Below the pieces are notes generated by a model, which had not been told where the DNA came from, did no database searches, and worked only from the letters and a program-made list of their open reading frames with translations. Both the position numbers and the translations under genes were made by a program. A stretch of DNA of 64,000 bases from Hyphomicrobiales bacterium. Lineage in GTDB: Bacteria; Pseudomonadota; Alphaproteobacteria; Rhizobiales; Beijerinckiaceae. The DNA is taken from contig UBNE01000009.1 in NCBI GenBank assembly GCA_900466745.1, positions 1 to 64,000 on the forward strand, written 5' to 3'. Positions 42,424-50,124 of the stretch are shown here, in pieces. The first letter of the stretch is position 1; every line of letters starts with the position of its first letter.

Positions 42424-42852
42424 TTAGGCCGCGGCGGCGGCCCGGGCGTCGCTCTTGATGCGCTCGATCATGGCGCGCACGCCGTTGGAGCGCTGCGGCG
42501 TCAGATGCGCGGCGAGGCCGAGCCGCTCATAGATGGCGAAGGCGTCGGTCGCGAGGATCTCGCCGGCCGGGCGGCCGGAGAAGATCGCGAGGGCGAGCGC
42601 GACCAGCCCGCGCACGATATGGGCGTCGCTGTCGCCGCGGAAATGCAGGCGCGTTCCGGTGCCGGGGCCGCCCTCGCTGCGCAGGTCGAGCCAGACCTGG
42701 CTGGCGCAGCCGCGGACCTTGTTGGCCTCGTTATGCGCTTCTTCCGGCAGCGGCTCGAGGCCCTTGCCGAGCTCGATCAGATAGCGGTAGCGGTCGTCCC
42801 AGTCGTCGAGCAGCTCGAAATTGGCGACGATCTCGTCGAGATTGGTGGTCAT
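42424..42852 (-). CDS. sufE: SufE-family cysteine desulfurase accessory protein
   Basis: 142 residues. The SufE fold and active-site cysteine are visible: DEIVANFELLDDWDDRYRYLIELG at the start and NKVRGCASQVWLD with the acceptor Cys. SufE takes persulfide sulfur from SufS for iron-sulfur cluster assembly. ATG 42852 starts the conserved part with AAGGCAGG upstream; the longer frame adds an unconserved stretch. No suf operon is next to it. It lies 78 bases downstream of a small membrane-protein gene on the same strand. Confidence 0.92.
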   Translation of the reverse strand: MTTNLDEIVANFELLDDWDDRYRYLIELGKGLEPLPEEAHNEANKVRGCASQVWLDLRSEGGPGTGTRLHFRGDSDAHIVRGLVALALAIFSGRPAGEILATDAFAIYERLGLAAHLTPQRSNGVRAMIERIKSDARAAAAA

Positions 42853-42930
42853 GTCCTGCCTTGCCGCCCTCGGCTTGAATGCGGGGCCGGCGCGCTCTCT
42901 TCCCGCGGCTCGCAGGCCGGCGTCAAGCAT

Positions 42931-43197
42931 TCAACGCGGGACCGCGCGGCCGGTTGCGGCGGAGGCCATGGCGTCGAGCACGCGCCCGCGCGTTTCGGGG
43001 TCGAGCCCGGCCAGGATCTGCGCCGCCTCGCGCGCCGCGGTCAGGCTGCCCGTCGCGAGCCGCGGCTCGGCCTGGACCGCGCTCGCGATCTGGCGGACGG
43101 CCTGCGGCAATTCGGCCTCGGCCGGCTTGCCGCCATGGACCGGCGAATTCATCGCGATCAGGCCGATGATCGCGATCTTGCGCAGGAAGTAAGCCAT
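42931..43197 (-). CDS. Small N-terminally anchored protein, possibly DUF5330
   Basis: 88 residues. A short hydrophobic N-terminus (MAYFLRKIAIIGLIAMNSP) could be a signal anchor or signal peptide, followed by a helical Ala/Glu-rich body. DUF5330 proteins commonly sit beside sufE in Hyphomicrobiales and begin with a similar FLLRK segment, so that family is the best guess, though this copy is short. GGAG precedes the ATG at 43197. Function unknown. Confidence 0.5.
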   Translation of the reverse strand: MAYFLRKIAIIGLIAMNSPVHGGKPAEAELPQAVRQIASAVQAEPRLATGSLTAAREAAQILAGLDPETRGRVLDAMASAATGRAVPR

Positions 43198-43482
43198 TTC
43201 GTTCTCCGTCGCGGTTGGGGGCCGCGAGAGGGACCCTAGCCGGGGATCCGGAAAAATCGCGTCATTTCAAATGCTCAAATACGAGTCGAATGCCGCTGGC
43301 GATCTTCAGCTTCCGTTCACCCTGCTTTGAACTGCCCGGTCGGGCGCCGCAGCCGGTCCGGGCGGCGTAAGAGCATGATTTGACGTCATAAAAAACCGAA
43401 GCGGGGCAGTCCGGGGGCTTTCCGGCGGCTCCCGCCTTAAGCCCCGCTTAAATTCCCCGTGGCGAGATGGCCGGGAGCGGGC

Positions 43483-45324
43483 ATGTCGGTCCGCGAGAGT
43501 TCGGGCGTTGCGTTTTTGATGGCGATGGCAGCACTGAGGACACAGGCGGCGGCACTGGTGCATGCATCGGTGCGGGCCGATTCCTGCGAGAGGGGGCGCC
43601 ATGAGCGCTTCATCCTGTCGCGCCTGCTCGTCGGCGCCGCGGCGCTCGGCCTCGCCCCGGCCTATCTCGCCTGGCGCGGCACGCTCGGGGCCTTCGAGGC
43701 CGCCATGGTCGTGGCCGCGGCCCTGCCGCTGCTCGCCGTCTTCATCCTGTCCCGCAGCGGGCGGCTCGATGTCGCCCATGCGGTCTCGGCGGCGGCGCTG
43801 TCGCTCTTCGTCGTGACCCTGGCGGCCGTGACCGGCGGCGCGACCTCGCCGCTGCTCGCCGGGCTCGCCATCGTGCCGGTGGAGGCCGCGAGCTTCGGCG
43901 GCCGCAAATTCGTCTTCCGCGCCGGGGTGGTGGCGGTGACGGCGCTGCTCGGCGTCGTCGTGGCCGGCGAGATCGGCGCCTTCGCCGCGCCGCCAGCCTG
44001 GATGGGCCAGGCGATGCCGTTGCTCGTCATCGGCGCGCTGGTGCAGGCGCTCGTCGTCACCGCCCTGATGTTGCGCCGGCGCGACGCCGAGCTCGGCGAA
44101 TACCGCGCCACGGATGCGCGGGCGCGGGCTCTGCTCGACCATGTCGGCGATCTGGTGACCTGGCACGATGCGGACGGCGCGGTCGTCTTCGCCAACGCCG
44201 CCGCCCGCAGGCTCGCCGGGGCCGAGCCGCGCGAGCTCGTCGGGCGCGGCCTGTTCGAGCGCGTGCATATCGCCGACCGGCCGCTCTTCCTGAAGGCGCT
44301 GAGCGACGCCGCCCATGGCGATGCCGGCGTCAGCGCCTGCTTCCGCACCCTGTTCGTGCCGCTCGATGAAGGCGAGGGGCGCGTCCCGGTCTCGCGCTGG
44401 CTCGAGATGCAGGCCCACCGTGTCGAGGACCGCCAGGCCCGCGACGGCGCCACCGTCGTCTGCGTGATGCGCGACGTCACCGAGCGCCGCGCGCAGGAGG
44501 AGGAGCGCGCCCGCGGCCATGCCGAGGCGCTGAAGGCCAACGACGTCAAGGCGAGCTTCCTGGCGACGGTCAGCCACGAATTGCGGACCCCGCTCAACGC
44601 CATCATCGGTTTCTCCGAGATGCTCAGCATGGACGAGGCCGGCCGGCTGGATGCGCAGAAGCGGGCGGAATATGCCGGTATCATCCACGCCTCGGGCAAC
44701 CACCTGCTCGACGTCGTCAACACCTTGCTCGACATCTCGAAGATCGAGAGCGGTGCCATGTCGATCGCGCGCGATCCGCTCGACGTCGCGGCCCTCGCCA
44801 AGGATTGCTGCGCGCTGATGGCGCTGCGCGCCGAGAGCGGCGGCATCGCGCTCGAGCAGGTGCTGGGGCCGGCGCTGCCGCAGGTCGACGGCGACCGGCG
44901 CGCGCTGAAGCAGGTCGTGCTCAACCTGTTGTCCAACGCCATCAAGTTCACCCCTGCGGGCGGGCGCGTCACCCTCGCCGTGGTCCGGGACGGGGATGTG
45001 ATCGACCTCTCCGTCTCCGACACCGGCATCGGCATCTGTGCCGCGGATCTGCCGCGATTGGGTGATCCCTTCTTCCAGGCCAAGGGCTCCTACGACCGCG
45101 CCCATGAAGGCACCGGCCTCGGCCTCTCCGTCGTGCGCGGGCTCGTCGGCCTGCATGGCGGGCGGCTCAGCGTCGAGAGCGCGCCGGGGATCGGCACCCG
45201 CGTCTCGGTGCGGCTGCCGATCGGCAGCGCCGGAATCGCCGAGCAGCCGGCCAGGATCGTGACCTTCGCCAGGGCGCCCCGCCGGGGCCTCGACACCAAA
45301 GAACCGCTTCGCCTGACCGCCTGA
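43483..45324 (+). CDS. PAS-domain sensor histidine kinase, DivJ/PleC-like
   Basis: 613 residues. About six membrane helices lie in residues 40-200, then a PAS domain (about 215-345, ALLDHVGDLVTWHDADGAVVFANAAA), a HisKA domain with His365 in ATVSHELRTPLNAIIGFSEML, and the ATPase with LNLLSNAIKFTPAGG, DTGIGI and GTGLGLSVVRGLV. The membrane-helix/PAS/kinase order is that of DivJ-type cell-cycle kinases acting on DivK and PleD, though other assignments remain possible. No response regulator is adjacent. ATG 43483 has GGGAG upstream; GTG 43459 is an alternative. Confidence 0.88.
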   Translation: MSVRESSGVAFLMAMAALRTQAAALVHASVRADSCERGRHERFILSRLLVGAAALGLAPAYLAWRGTLGAFEAAMVVAAALPLLAVFILSRSGRLDVAHAVSAAALSLFVVTLAAVTGGATSPLLAGLAIVPVEAASFGGRKFVFRAGVVAVTALLGVVVAGEIGAFAAPPAWMGQAMPLLVIGALVQALVVTALMLRRRDAELGEYRATDARARALLDHVGDLVTWHDADGAVVFANAAARRLAGAEPRELVGRGLFERVHIADRPLFLKALSDAAHGDAGVSACFRTLFVPLDEGEGRVPVSRWLEMQAHRVEDRQARDGATVVCVMRDVTERRAQEEERARGHAEALKANDVKASFLATVSHELRTPLNAIIGFSEMLSMDEAGRLDAQKRAEYAGIIHASGNHLLDVVNTLLDISKIESGAMSIARDPLDVAALAKDCCALMALRAESGGIALEQVLGPALPQVDGDRRALKQVVLNLLSNAIKFTPAGGRVTLAVVRDGDVIDLSVSDTGIGICAADLPRLGDPFFQAKGSYDRAHEGTGLGLSVVRGLVGLHGGRLSVESAPGIGTRVSVRLPIGSAGIAEQPARIVTFARAPRRGLDTKEPLRLTA

Positions 45325-45339
45325 GAACGAGCCGAACCG

Positions 45340-45960
45340 ATGTCCGCTACCATGGCCGCCCGCGCCCGCACCGGCGCCTCCCTGTCCGCCCCGGTCCGGC
45401 GGGCGCAGCCGGCGCGCCGCAAATCCTCTCCCTGGCTCGCGTCGCTGCTGCGCGGCGCCAGCCGGCGCCCGGGCCGTGCCCTGGTCTTCCTGGCTTTCGG
45501 GCTCGTCTCGCTCGCCATCGTCGTCAACGCGCTGATGTTCCAGAAGGCGCGCCACCCGCATCCGATGCTGTCCCGCTCCGGCGCGACGGAGGAGGCGCGC
45601 CCGGCCGCGGCCCTGCGGCGCGCCGAGCCCGCGCCGGCTCCGGCTCCCATGACGGCGCCGGTGGCGCCGCCGCCGGCCGATATCCCGGCGCTGCTGGCGC
45701 CGGCCCTGCCGCCGTCGCGGCCGACCGGCCTGTCGCAGGTCCAGCCGGCGCAGCGCGAGGCCGCGCCGCGGCCGCCGGCGGCCGTCACCACGGTCGCCCG
45801 CACGCCCGCGCCGGCCGCCGCCGCCCCGCGCGCCGCGGCTCCCGCGCCGCGCGATCCGATCGCCGATCTGATCAATGGCGGCGATTTCCGCCCGCCGGCG
45901 GAGATCCGGGGCGCATCGGCGCGTTCGGCCGCCGCCCCGCGCCGCACGGCAGCGAACTGA
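45340..45960 (+). CDS. Single-span Pro/Ala-rich protein
   Basis: 206 residues: basic N-terminal 45 residues, one membrane helix (about 47-65, ALVFLAFGLVSLAIVVNAL), then a Pro/Ala-rich region and a C-terminal DPIADLINGGDFRPPAEIRG. Proteins with a DPIADLI motif after a Pro-rich tract occur next to DivJ/PleC-like kinase genes in Hyphomicrobiales, often with a peptidoglycan-binding domain that this copy lacks. It starts 15 bases after the kinase stop and is surely co-transcribed with it. Function unknown; a periplasmic tether to the cell wall is conceivable. Confidence 0.6.
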   Translation: MSATMAARARTGASLSAPVRRAQPARRKSSPWLASLLRGASRRPGRALVFLAFGLVSLAIVVNALMFQKARHPHPMLSRSGATEEARPAAALRRAEPAPAPAPMTAPVAPPPADIPALLAPALPPSRPTGLSQVQPAQREAAPRPPAAVTTVARTPAPAAAAPRAAAPAPRDPIADLINGGDFRPPAEIRGASARSAAAPRRTAAN

Positions 45961-45976
45961 GGCGGGCGGCGCCGCG

Positions 45977-46312
45977 ATGGCGCGTCTCACCAGCGAATTC
46001 TGGGTCTCGGCCTGGCTGCGCCAGGCGGCGCTCGACGGGCTGGTCGCGGTGCTGCGGCGGCGCGGCGCCGCCGAGGCCGGCGCCATTTTCGTCAAGCTCG
46101 ACCGGCTGGACGGCAGGGCGGCGCTCTACGGCCCGGCACCGCAGGCTCTCGCCGCCGATGACGGGGTGCGCCGCTTCCAGCTCCTGCTCGAATCCGATCC
46201 GCTCGCGGTCGAGGATCGCGTCGCGCGCGAACTGCGCTTCGACGGCGATCTCTGGCTCGTCGAGATCGAGAACCGGGCCGGCGATCCGCGTCTGGAGCTG
46301 GCGCGGGACTAG
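45977..46312 (+). CDS. DUF1491 family protein
   Basis: 111 residues. It opens MARLTSEFWVSAWLRQAALDG and has RRRGAAEAGAIFVKLDRLDG and RFDGDLWLVEIENRAGDPRLEL, diagnostic of DUF1491, a small alpha/beta protein of alphaproteobacteria with unknown function. ATG 45977 lies 16 bases after the preceding gene and begins the conserved domain. It ends the kinase-gene cluster. Confidence 0.85.
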   Translation: MARLTSEFWVSAWLRQAALDGLVAVLRRRGAAEAGAIFVKLDRLDGRAALYGPAPQALAADDGVRRFQLLLESDPLAVEDRVARELRFDGDLWLVEIENRAGDPRLELARD

Positions 46313-46321
46313 GGCATCGGC

Positions 46322-46372
46322 CCCGAAAACTGGAACGCGGCTTTCGGGAAAAGCCGATACTCTCGCGTTTTC
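46322..46372. repeat. Possible remnant of a second extragenic repeat family
   Basis: CCCCGAAAACTGGAACGC and GGCTTTCGGGAAAAGCCG contain the CCGAAAA/TTTTCGG inverted ends seen in a widespread Hyphomicrobiales repeat. Only one copy of this quality is in the window. Confidence 0.3.
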
Positions 46373-46399
46373 AGCGCTCCGGCGCGTCGCGCGGAGGCG

Positions 46400-47533
46400 T
46401 CAGCCGCGTTCCCGCTGCGGGCCGATCCGGCCGAGCACCTCCGACATCGCCGGCTGGCTCTCCGGCCGGAGGGCGCCGGCGCGCGCCGGCGTGCCGCTCG
46501 GGTCCATCGCCGGCTGATGCTGGCCGCGGCGCGGCGGCAGGGCCGGCGCCAGTCCGGCGATCTGCTGGACCAATCGCCGGGCGACGGCCGGCCGGGTCGC
46601 GCGCATCAGGGAGACCAGCGCGAAGATGCGTTCGACGGAATGGGCCGCCTCGTCCCCGAGCCGGATCAGAAACCGCGTCGCTTCCTCCACCGTGGCGCCG
46701 CTGGCGACGAGGGCCAGCGCGGCCAGCTCGCGCGAGGCGTCGCGCCGCATCGCATCGGCGAAGGCCGGGCCGCCGCCGAAGGAGCGGGCGATCGCGGCGA
46801 AGGCCAGCTCGTGATCCTCGCTGGCCAGCGCCAGCCATTCCGCGAAGGTCGCGGCCGCGACCGGCGTGAAGCGCTCGCCCGGATGCAGCGCCTCATGGGC
46901 GGCGAGCGAGTCCAGGATGGCGAGCCGCCGCTCGGGGCCCGCCTGCAGGAAGAGCGGCGCGAGGTCGAGATTGGCGAGGTCGGAACGGCCGAGGAGGCCG
47001 GGCCGGTAGGCCGGGCGGCTGCGGGCGCGCGCGATCAGGAGCGCGGCCGCCGTCCGGGGCAAAGGCGCCTCGGCATTGGCGATCAGCGCGAGGTCGAGCG
47101 CTTCCCGGTCGCGCTCGACCAGCATGAGCGCGGCGACGCCGGTCAGGTCCCGGCGCGCGGCGAGGGCCGCCAGCGTCTCGTCGTCGCCGGTTTCCGCCAG
47201 CCTTTCGATCTCGGCGGAGCCGAGCGGCAATCCGTGCCGCAGCATCTCGACGAAGACGGCGCCGCCGCGTGCGCGCAAGGCCAGCAGGACGGGCGCCGGC
47301 GCATGGGGCCAGCCGGAGAGCTTGCGCGCGAGGGCGAGGGCCGTCGTCTCGTCGACGGTCGGGATCAGCGCCGTCGCCATCTCCGCGAAGGCGGCGAGAT
47401 CGTCGCGCTGCGGCTGGGACGCGGTCAGCAGCAGGTCGGCCTTGACGCGCAGCGAGACCTGGCTGAGGTCGAGCCCGCCCTCGCGGGCGAGGCGCGCGAG
47501 ACGGGCGAGGTCGTGGGCGTCGGGCTTGGTCAT
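46400..47533 (-). CDS. DUF2336 family protein
   Basis: 377 residues, almost all helical, with repeated hydrophobic helices of about 30 residues such as DDLAAFAEMATALIPTVDETTALALARKLS and RRDLTGVAALMLVERDREALDLALIA. This HEAT-like pattern is that of DUF2336, common in alphaproteobacteria with unknown function. The last ~40 residues are a Pro/Gln-rich tail. It is convergent with the DUF1491 gene and divergent from a small-gene pair. Confidence 0.78.
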   Translation of the reverse strand: MTKPDAHDLARLARLAREGGLDLSQVSLRVKADLLLTASQPQRDDLAAFAEMATALIPTVDETTALALARKLSGWPHAPAPVLLALRARGGAVFVEMLRHGLPLGSAEIERLAETGDDETLAALAARRDLTGVAALMLVERDREALDLALIANAEAPLPRTAAALLIARARSRPAYRPGLLGRSDLANLDLAPLFLQAGPERRLAILDSLAAHEALHPGERFTPVAAATFAEWLALASEDHELAFAAIARSFGGGPAFADAMRRDASRELAALALVASGATVEEATRFLIRLGDEAAHSVERIFALVSLMRATRPAVARRLVQQIAGLAPALPPRRGQHQPAMDPSGTPARAGALRPESQPAMSEVLGRIGPQRERG

Positions 47534-47696
47534 CGAGGCAGGGATCCGGTGTCGCCGCGCAGATTATCCCCGAGGGTTTAAGACTGCGTTAACCATGTCG
47601 GGCCCTGATGGTCTTGAGAGCTGCGACTCGGGGTGCGGCTTGCGCAACCTCCGTGGCTCCAGCGACCGCAACCACGCGCCGGGCAAGGAGGCGCTC

Positions 47697-47930
47697 ATGG
47701 CCGACGTCATCCCCTTCGCGCTCTGGCGGCGCCACCGCCCGCGCTTCTGCGCCTTTCCGCAGGAGACGGCCGAGATCCTGTTCTTCACCGGCGTGCGCTA
47801 CGAGCGCGCAGCCGAACCCGCGGCCGAGCGCAGCGTAAGGGCCGCCGCGGAGCCGGCCGCCGCGTCGCGCGGCCGCCGCCCGGCGCCGGGCAAGGCGGCC
47901 GGGCGCAGGAAGGCAAGGCGGCCGGCGTGA
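47697..47930 (+). CDS. Small conserved-looking basic protein
   Basis: 77 residues. The N-terminal half (ADVIPFALWRRHRPRFCAFPQE and ILFFTGVRYERA) looks conserved and folded; the rest is an Ala/Arg-rich basic tail. AAGGAG lies 6 bases before ATG 47697. Its stop overlaps the GTG start of the following lipoprotein-like gene (GTGA), suggesting coupling. Function unknown. Confidence 0.65.
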   Translation: MADVIPFALWRRHRPRFCAFPQETAEILFFTGVRYERAAEPAAERSVRAAAEPAAASRGRRPAPGKAAGRRKARRPA

Positions 47931-48721
47931 CGACAGCTCCGTTCGCAAGGGCGTCCGGCCGGTGCCGCCCCGGCAAGATCGCTTCCGCCCTGCTGCCGGC
48001 CTGGCTGGCCTGCGCCTGCACCGCGACCACCGGCGATCTCGGCCGGCCGCGCCCGACCGTCTGGTCCCAGCTTCTGGCGCCCGAGGCGGGCTTCGCCGCG
48101 GCGGCCGGGCGCGGCGAGGCCGCCTCCCGCTTCCGCCTGACCGACGACGAGGAGCAGATGCGCGACCGCGCCTGGCGCTTCGTCATGCCGGCCAGCCCGA
48201 ACAGCGTCTTCCAGGGCGAGGTCTCGAACCTGGCCCATACCCGCATCCTGCCGGTGGCGGCCCAGTCGACCGACGTCTCGGATTACTTTCGCGGGCTGAC
48301 CGGAATCGCCTTCGCCTCGCAGGCCTCGCGCTACAACCGCATGACCGAGGACGCCAATGCCGACCGCCTGCTGATCGGGCCGTTCCGGGCCAATGCCATG
48401 CGGGTGGTGAGCATGGACCGGGTGAGGATGCGCACCGTCCAGGCCTCGCCCGATATCGCGCCGGAGAAGCAGGACCCGGCGCTGGCCCGGGTGATCGAGA
48501 ACGAGGGGCTGATCTTCTGGGTCTGCGAGCGCCTCGATTTCCGCATCAGGAGCTACCGCCACGCGCTCGCCAATCTCGTCGTCGAGATGCCGTCGCGCGA
48601 GGCGGTCAGGGCCGAGCGCGCCATCATGGCGCTGGAGGCCGAGGCCGGCCCGCTCTGCAGGATGCCGCTGAACGACGCCTTCGGCGAGGGCGCGAAGCGC
48701 CCCGTGGTCTACAAGGGCTGA
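47927..48721 (+). CDS. Probable lipoprotein, conserved hypothetical
   Basis: 264 residues. A hydrophobic N-terminus ends with WLACAC, which may be a lipobox; the cut would place Cys near residue 32. The mature part is not recognised. It contains the order DEEQMRDRAWRFVMPASPNSVF, TRILPVAAQSTDVSDYFRGL and FDFRIRSYRHALANLVVEMPS, with many Arg and Phe, giving a mostly helical prediction. GTG 47927 overlaps the previous gene by four bases. Probably outer or inner membrane anchored on the periplasmic side. Confidence 0.6.
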   Translation: MTTAPFARASGRCRPGKIASALLPAWLACACTATTGDLGRPRPTVWSQLLAPEAGFAAAAGRGEAASRFRLTDDEEQMRDRAWRFVMPASPNSVFQGEVSNLAHTRILPVAAQSTDVSDYFRGLTGIAFASQASRYNRMTEDANADRLLIGPFRANAMRVVSMDRVRMRTVQASPDIAPEKQDPALARVIENEGLIFWVCERLDFRIRSYRHALANLVVEMPSREAVRAERAIMALEAEAGPLCRMPLNDAFGEGAKRPVVYKG

Positions 48722-48742
48722 GAGCGCGGCGAGGCGAGGGGC

Positions 48743-49375
48743 TCAGTCCGCCGGGCCGCACCGGACGCCGCCGGCGAGGGCTTCCGCATCGCCCCGGTCG
48801 GAAGGCCGCTTGGCGAGCACCCGCGCCACGATCAGCCCGCGCTGCGTGTCCGACACCACGCGCAGCTCGCGGCTGGTCTCGCCCTCCTCGTCATTGGCGA
48901 CGCGCTCGTCATATTGCCCCTCGGTGAGGACGAGGAATTCGAGCACGCCGCGGATCGCCGCCCGATCGGTGATCGCGTAGATCACGCCGCCGCCCTGGCG
49001 GTGCAGCGTCAGGCCGAGCGGCAGGGTCCCGGTTCGGGCCAGGACGCGCACGGGGCCGGCCGCGAGATCATAGGCGCAGACCGCGGTGATCACGTCGGGG
49101 TCGGCCTCCTGCAGGGCGGGGAGGGCGCCGGAGCCGCGCGCCAGCGGAACGATCTCGGCATGCCCCTCGGCGCCGAGCTCGCGATAGGCATGGGCCGCGT
49201 CGCGCTGCGACAGGACCGGAATCAGCAGGATCGTGACGATGTGCACGATCGCCGCGAGCATCAGGCCGGCCAGCGTCGTCAGGACGAGGCGCATGCCGGC
49301 GGCGCGCAGCCGCTGCGGCCAGCGGCGCTGCGCGGGTGCGGGCAGGGGCGCCGCGTCGTGGTCGATCGCGCTCAT
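48743..49375 (-). CDS. DUF1254 family protein
   Basis: 210 residues. An N-terminal membrane helix (RLVLTTLAGLMLAAIVHIVTILLIP) is followed by a domain with ITAVCAYDLAAGPVRVLARTG and ITDRAAIRGVLEFLVLTEGQ, matching DUF1254. Its ATG overlaps the stop of the DUF1214 gene (ATGA). In many bacteria DUF1254 and DUF1214 are one protein; here they are two coupled genes. Probable inner-membrane-anchored periplasmic protein of unknown function. Confidence 0.8.
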   Translation of the reverse strand: MSAIDHDAAPLPAPAQRRWPQRLRAAGMRLVLTTLAGLMLAAIVHIVTILLIPVLSQRDAAHAYRELGAEGHAEIVPLARGSGALPALQEADPDVITAVCAYDLAAGPVRVLARTGTLPLGLTLHRQGGGVIYAITDRAAIRGVLEFLVLTEGQYDERVANDEEGETSRELRVVSDTQRGLIVARVLAKRPSDRGDAEALAGGVRCGPAD

Positions 49376-49947
49376 CGGCAATCCAGGCGGGCGATCCGCG
49401 GCAGGTTCGCCGCGCGCGTCTCGCCGGTCTGGCTGGAGACGGGCGTGTCGTAGAGCCGCAGCCGGAACTGGAAGCGGCCGGCAGCCGGCAGGGGCAGCCA
49501 GTTGCCGGATTGCGGCGCCGCCGCGGCGACGATCGACAGCGCGCCGTCCTCGCCCCGCACGATCTCGGCATCGCTGAAGCTCGCCCGGTCGAGCGGCAGG
49601 GCGAAGGGGCGGCCGGCGCCGTCGGTGACGCCGAGCGTCCAGCCGCGCGTCGTCGGCACGTTGCCGCTCAGCCGGTAGCGGCAGCGGCCGTCGAGATGGG
49701 CTCCGTCGTCGCTGCGCTCGGCGATCAGCTCGACCCCTTCGCCGGCGCCGAGCGGCAGATGGACGCCGCGCGCCAGATAGGCCCGCATATAGGGATCGAC
49801 GCCGCGGCTGCCGCTGCCGGGCCAGGCCATCCAGGAGCCGACCTCGACCTTGCCCACCGCCGGCCGGCCGGCGACCGCCCAATGGGCGGAGACCAGCCCG
49901 AGGCCGGCGCCGAGCCCGAGGATATAGGCGAGATCGAGAATCCGCAC
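49372..49947 (-). CDS. DUF1214 family protein
   Basis: 191 residues. It has an N-terminal hydrophobic helix and the DUF1214 pattern: a stretch with DPYMRAYLARGVHLPLG, CRYRLSGNVPTTRGWTLGVTD and DGALSIVAAAAPQSGNWLPLP. The start is GTG at 49947 with GGAAGG 5 bases upstream. It is the first gene of the DUF1214-DUF1254 pair. Function unknown; the domain appears in periplasmic proteins. Confidence 0.82.
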   Translation of the reverse strand: MRILDLAYILGLGAGLGLVSAHWAVAGRPAVGKVEVGSWMAWPGSGSRGVDPYMRAYLARGVHLPLGAGEGVELIAERSDDGAHLDGRCRYRLSGNVPTTRGWTLGVTDGAGRPFALPLDRASFSDAEIVRGEDGALSIVAAAAPQSGNWLPLPAAGRFQFRLRLYDTPVSSQTGETRAANLPRIARLDCR

Positions 49948-50124
49948 GCTTGCCTTCCGCGCCCGCTCTGCGTCGCAGGCCGCCGGAGTTGAACCTCGCC
50001 GCCGCGGATCGTCAACCGCCAGCCGCCGCCTCGTCCTCCGGGGCTGCTTTGCGCAGCCTGTCTCCGGGCCTGCCGAGGGCGAGGCCCGAGGGCCCGCAAC
50101 GACGGAAAGGACGAGGCCCGCCCC

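Noticed and set aside
43306..46095. 929-codon minus-strand open frame opposite the sensor kinase
   Set aside because: The plus strand holds a complete kinase with every motif. The antisense frame is an artefact of high GC.
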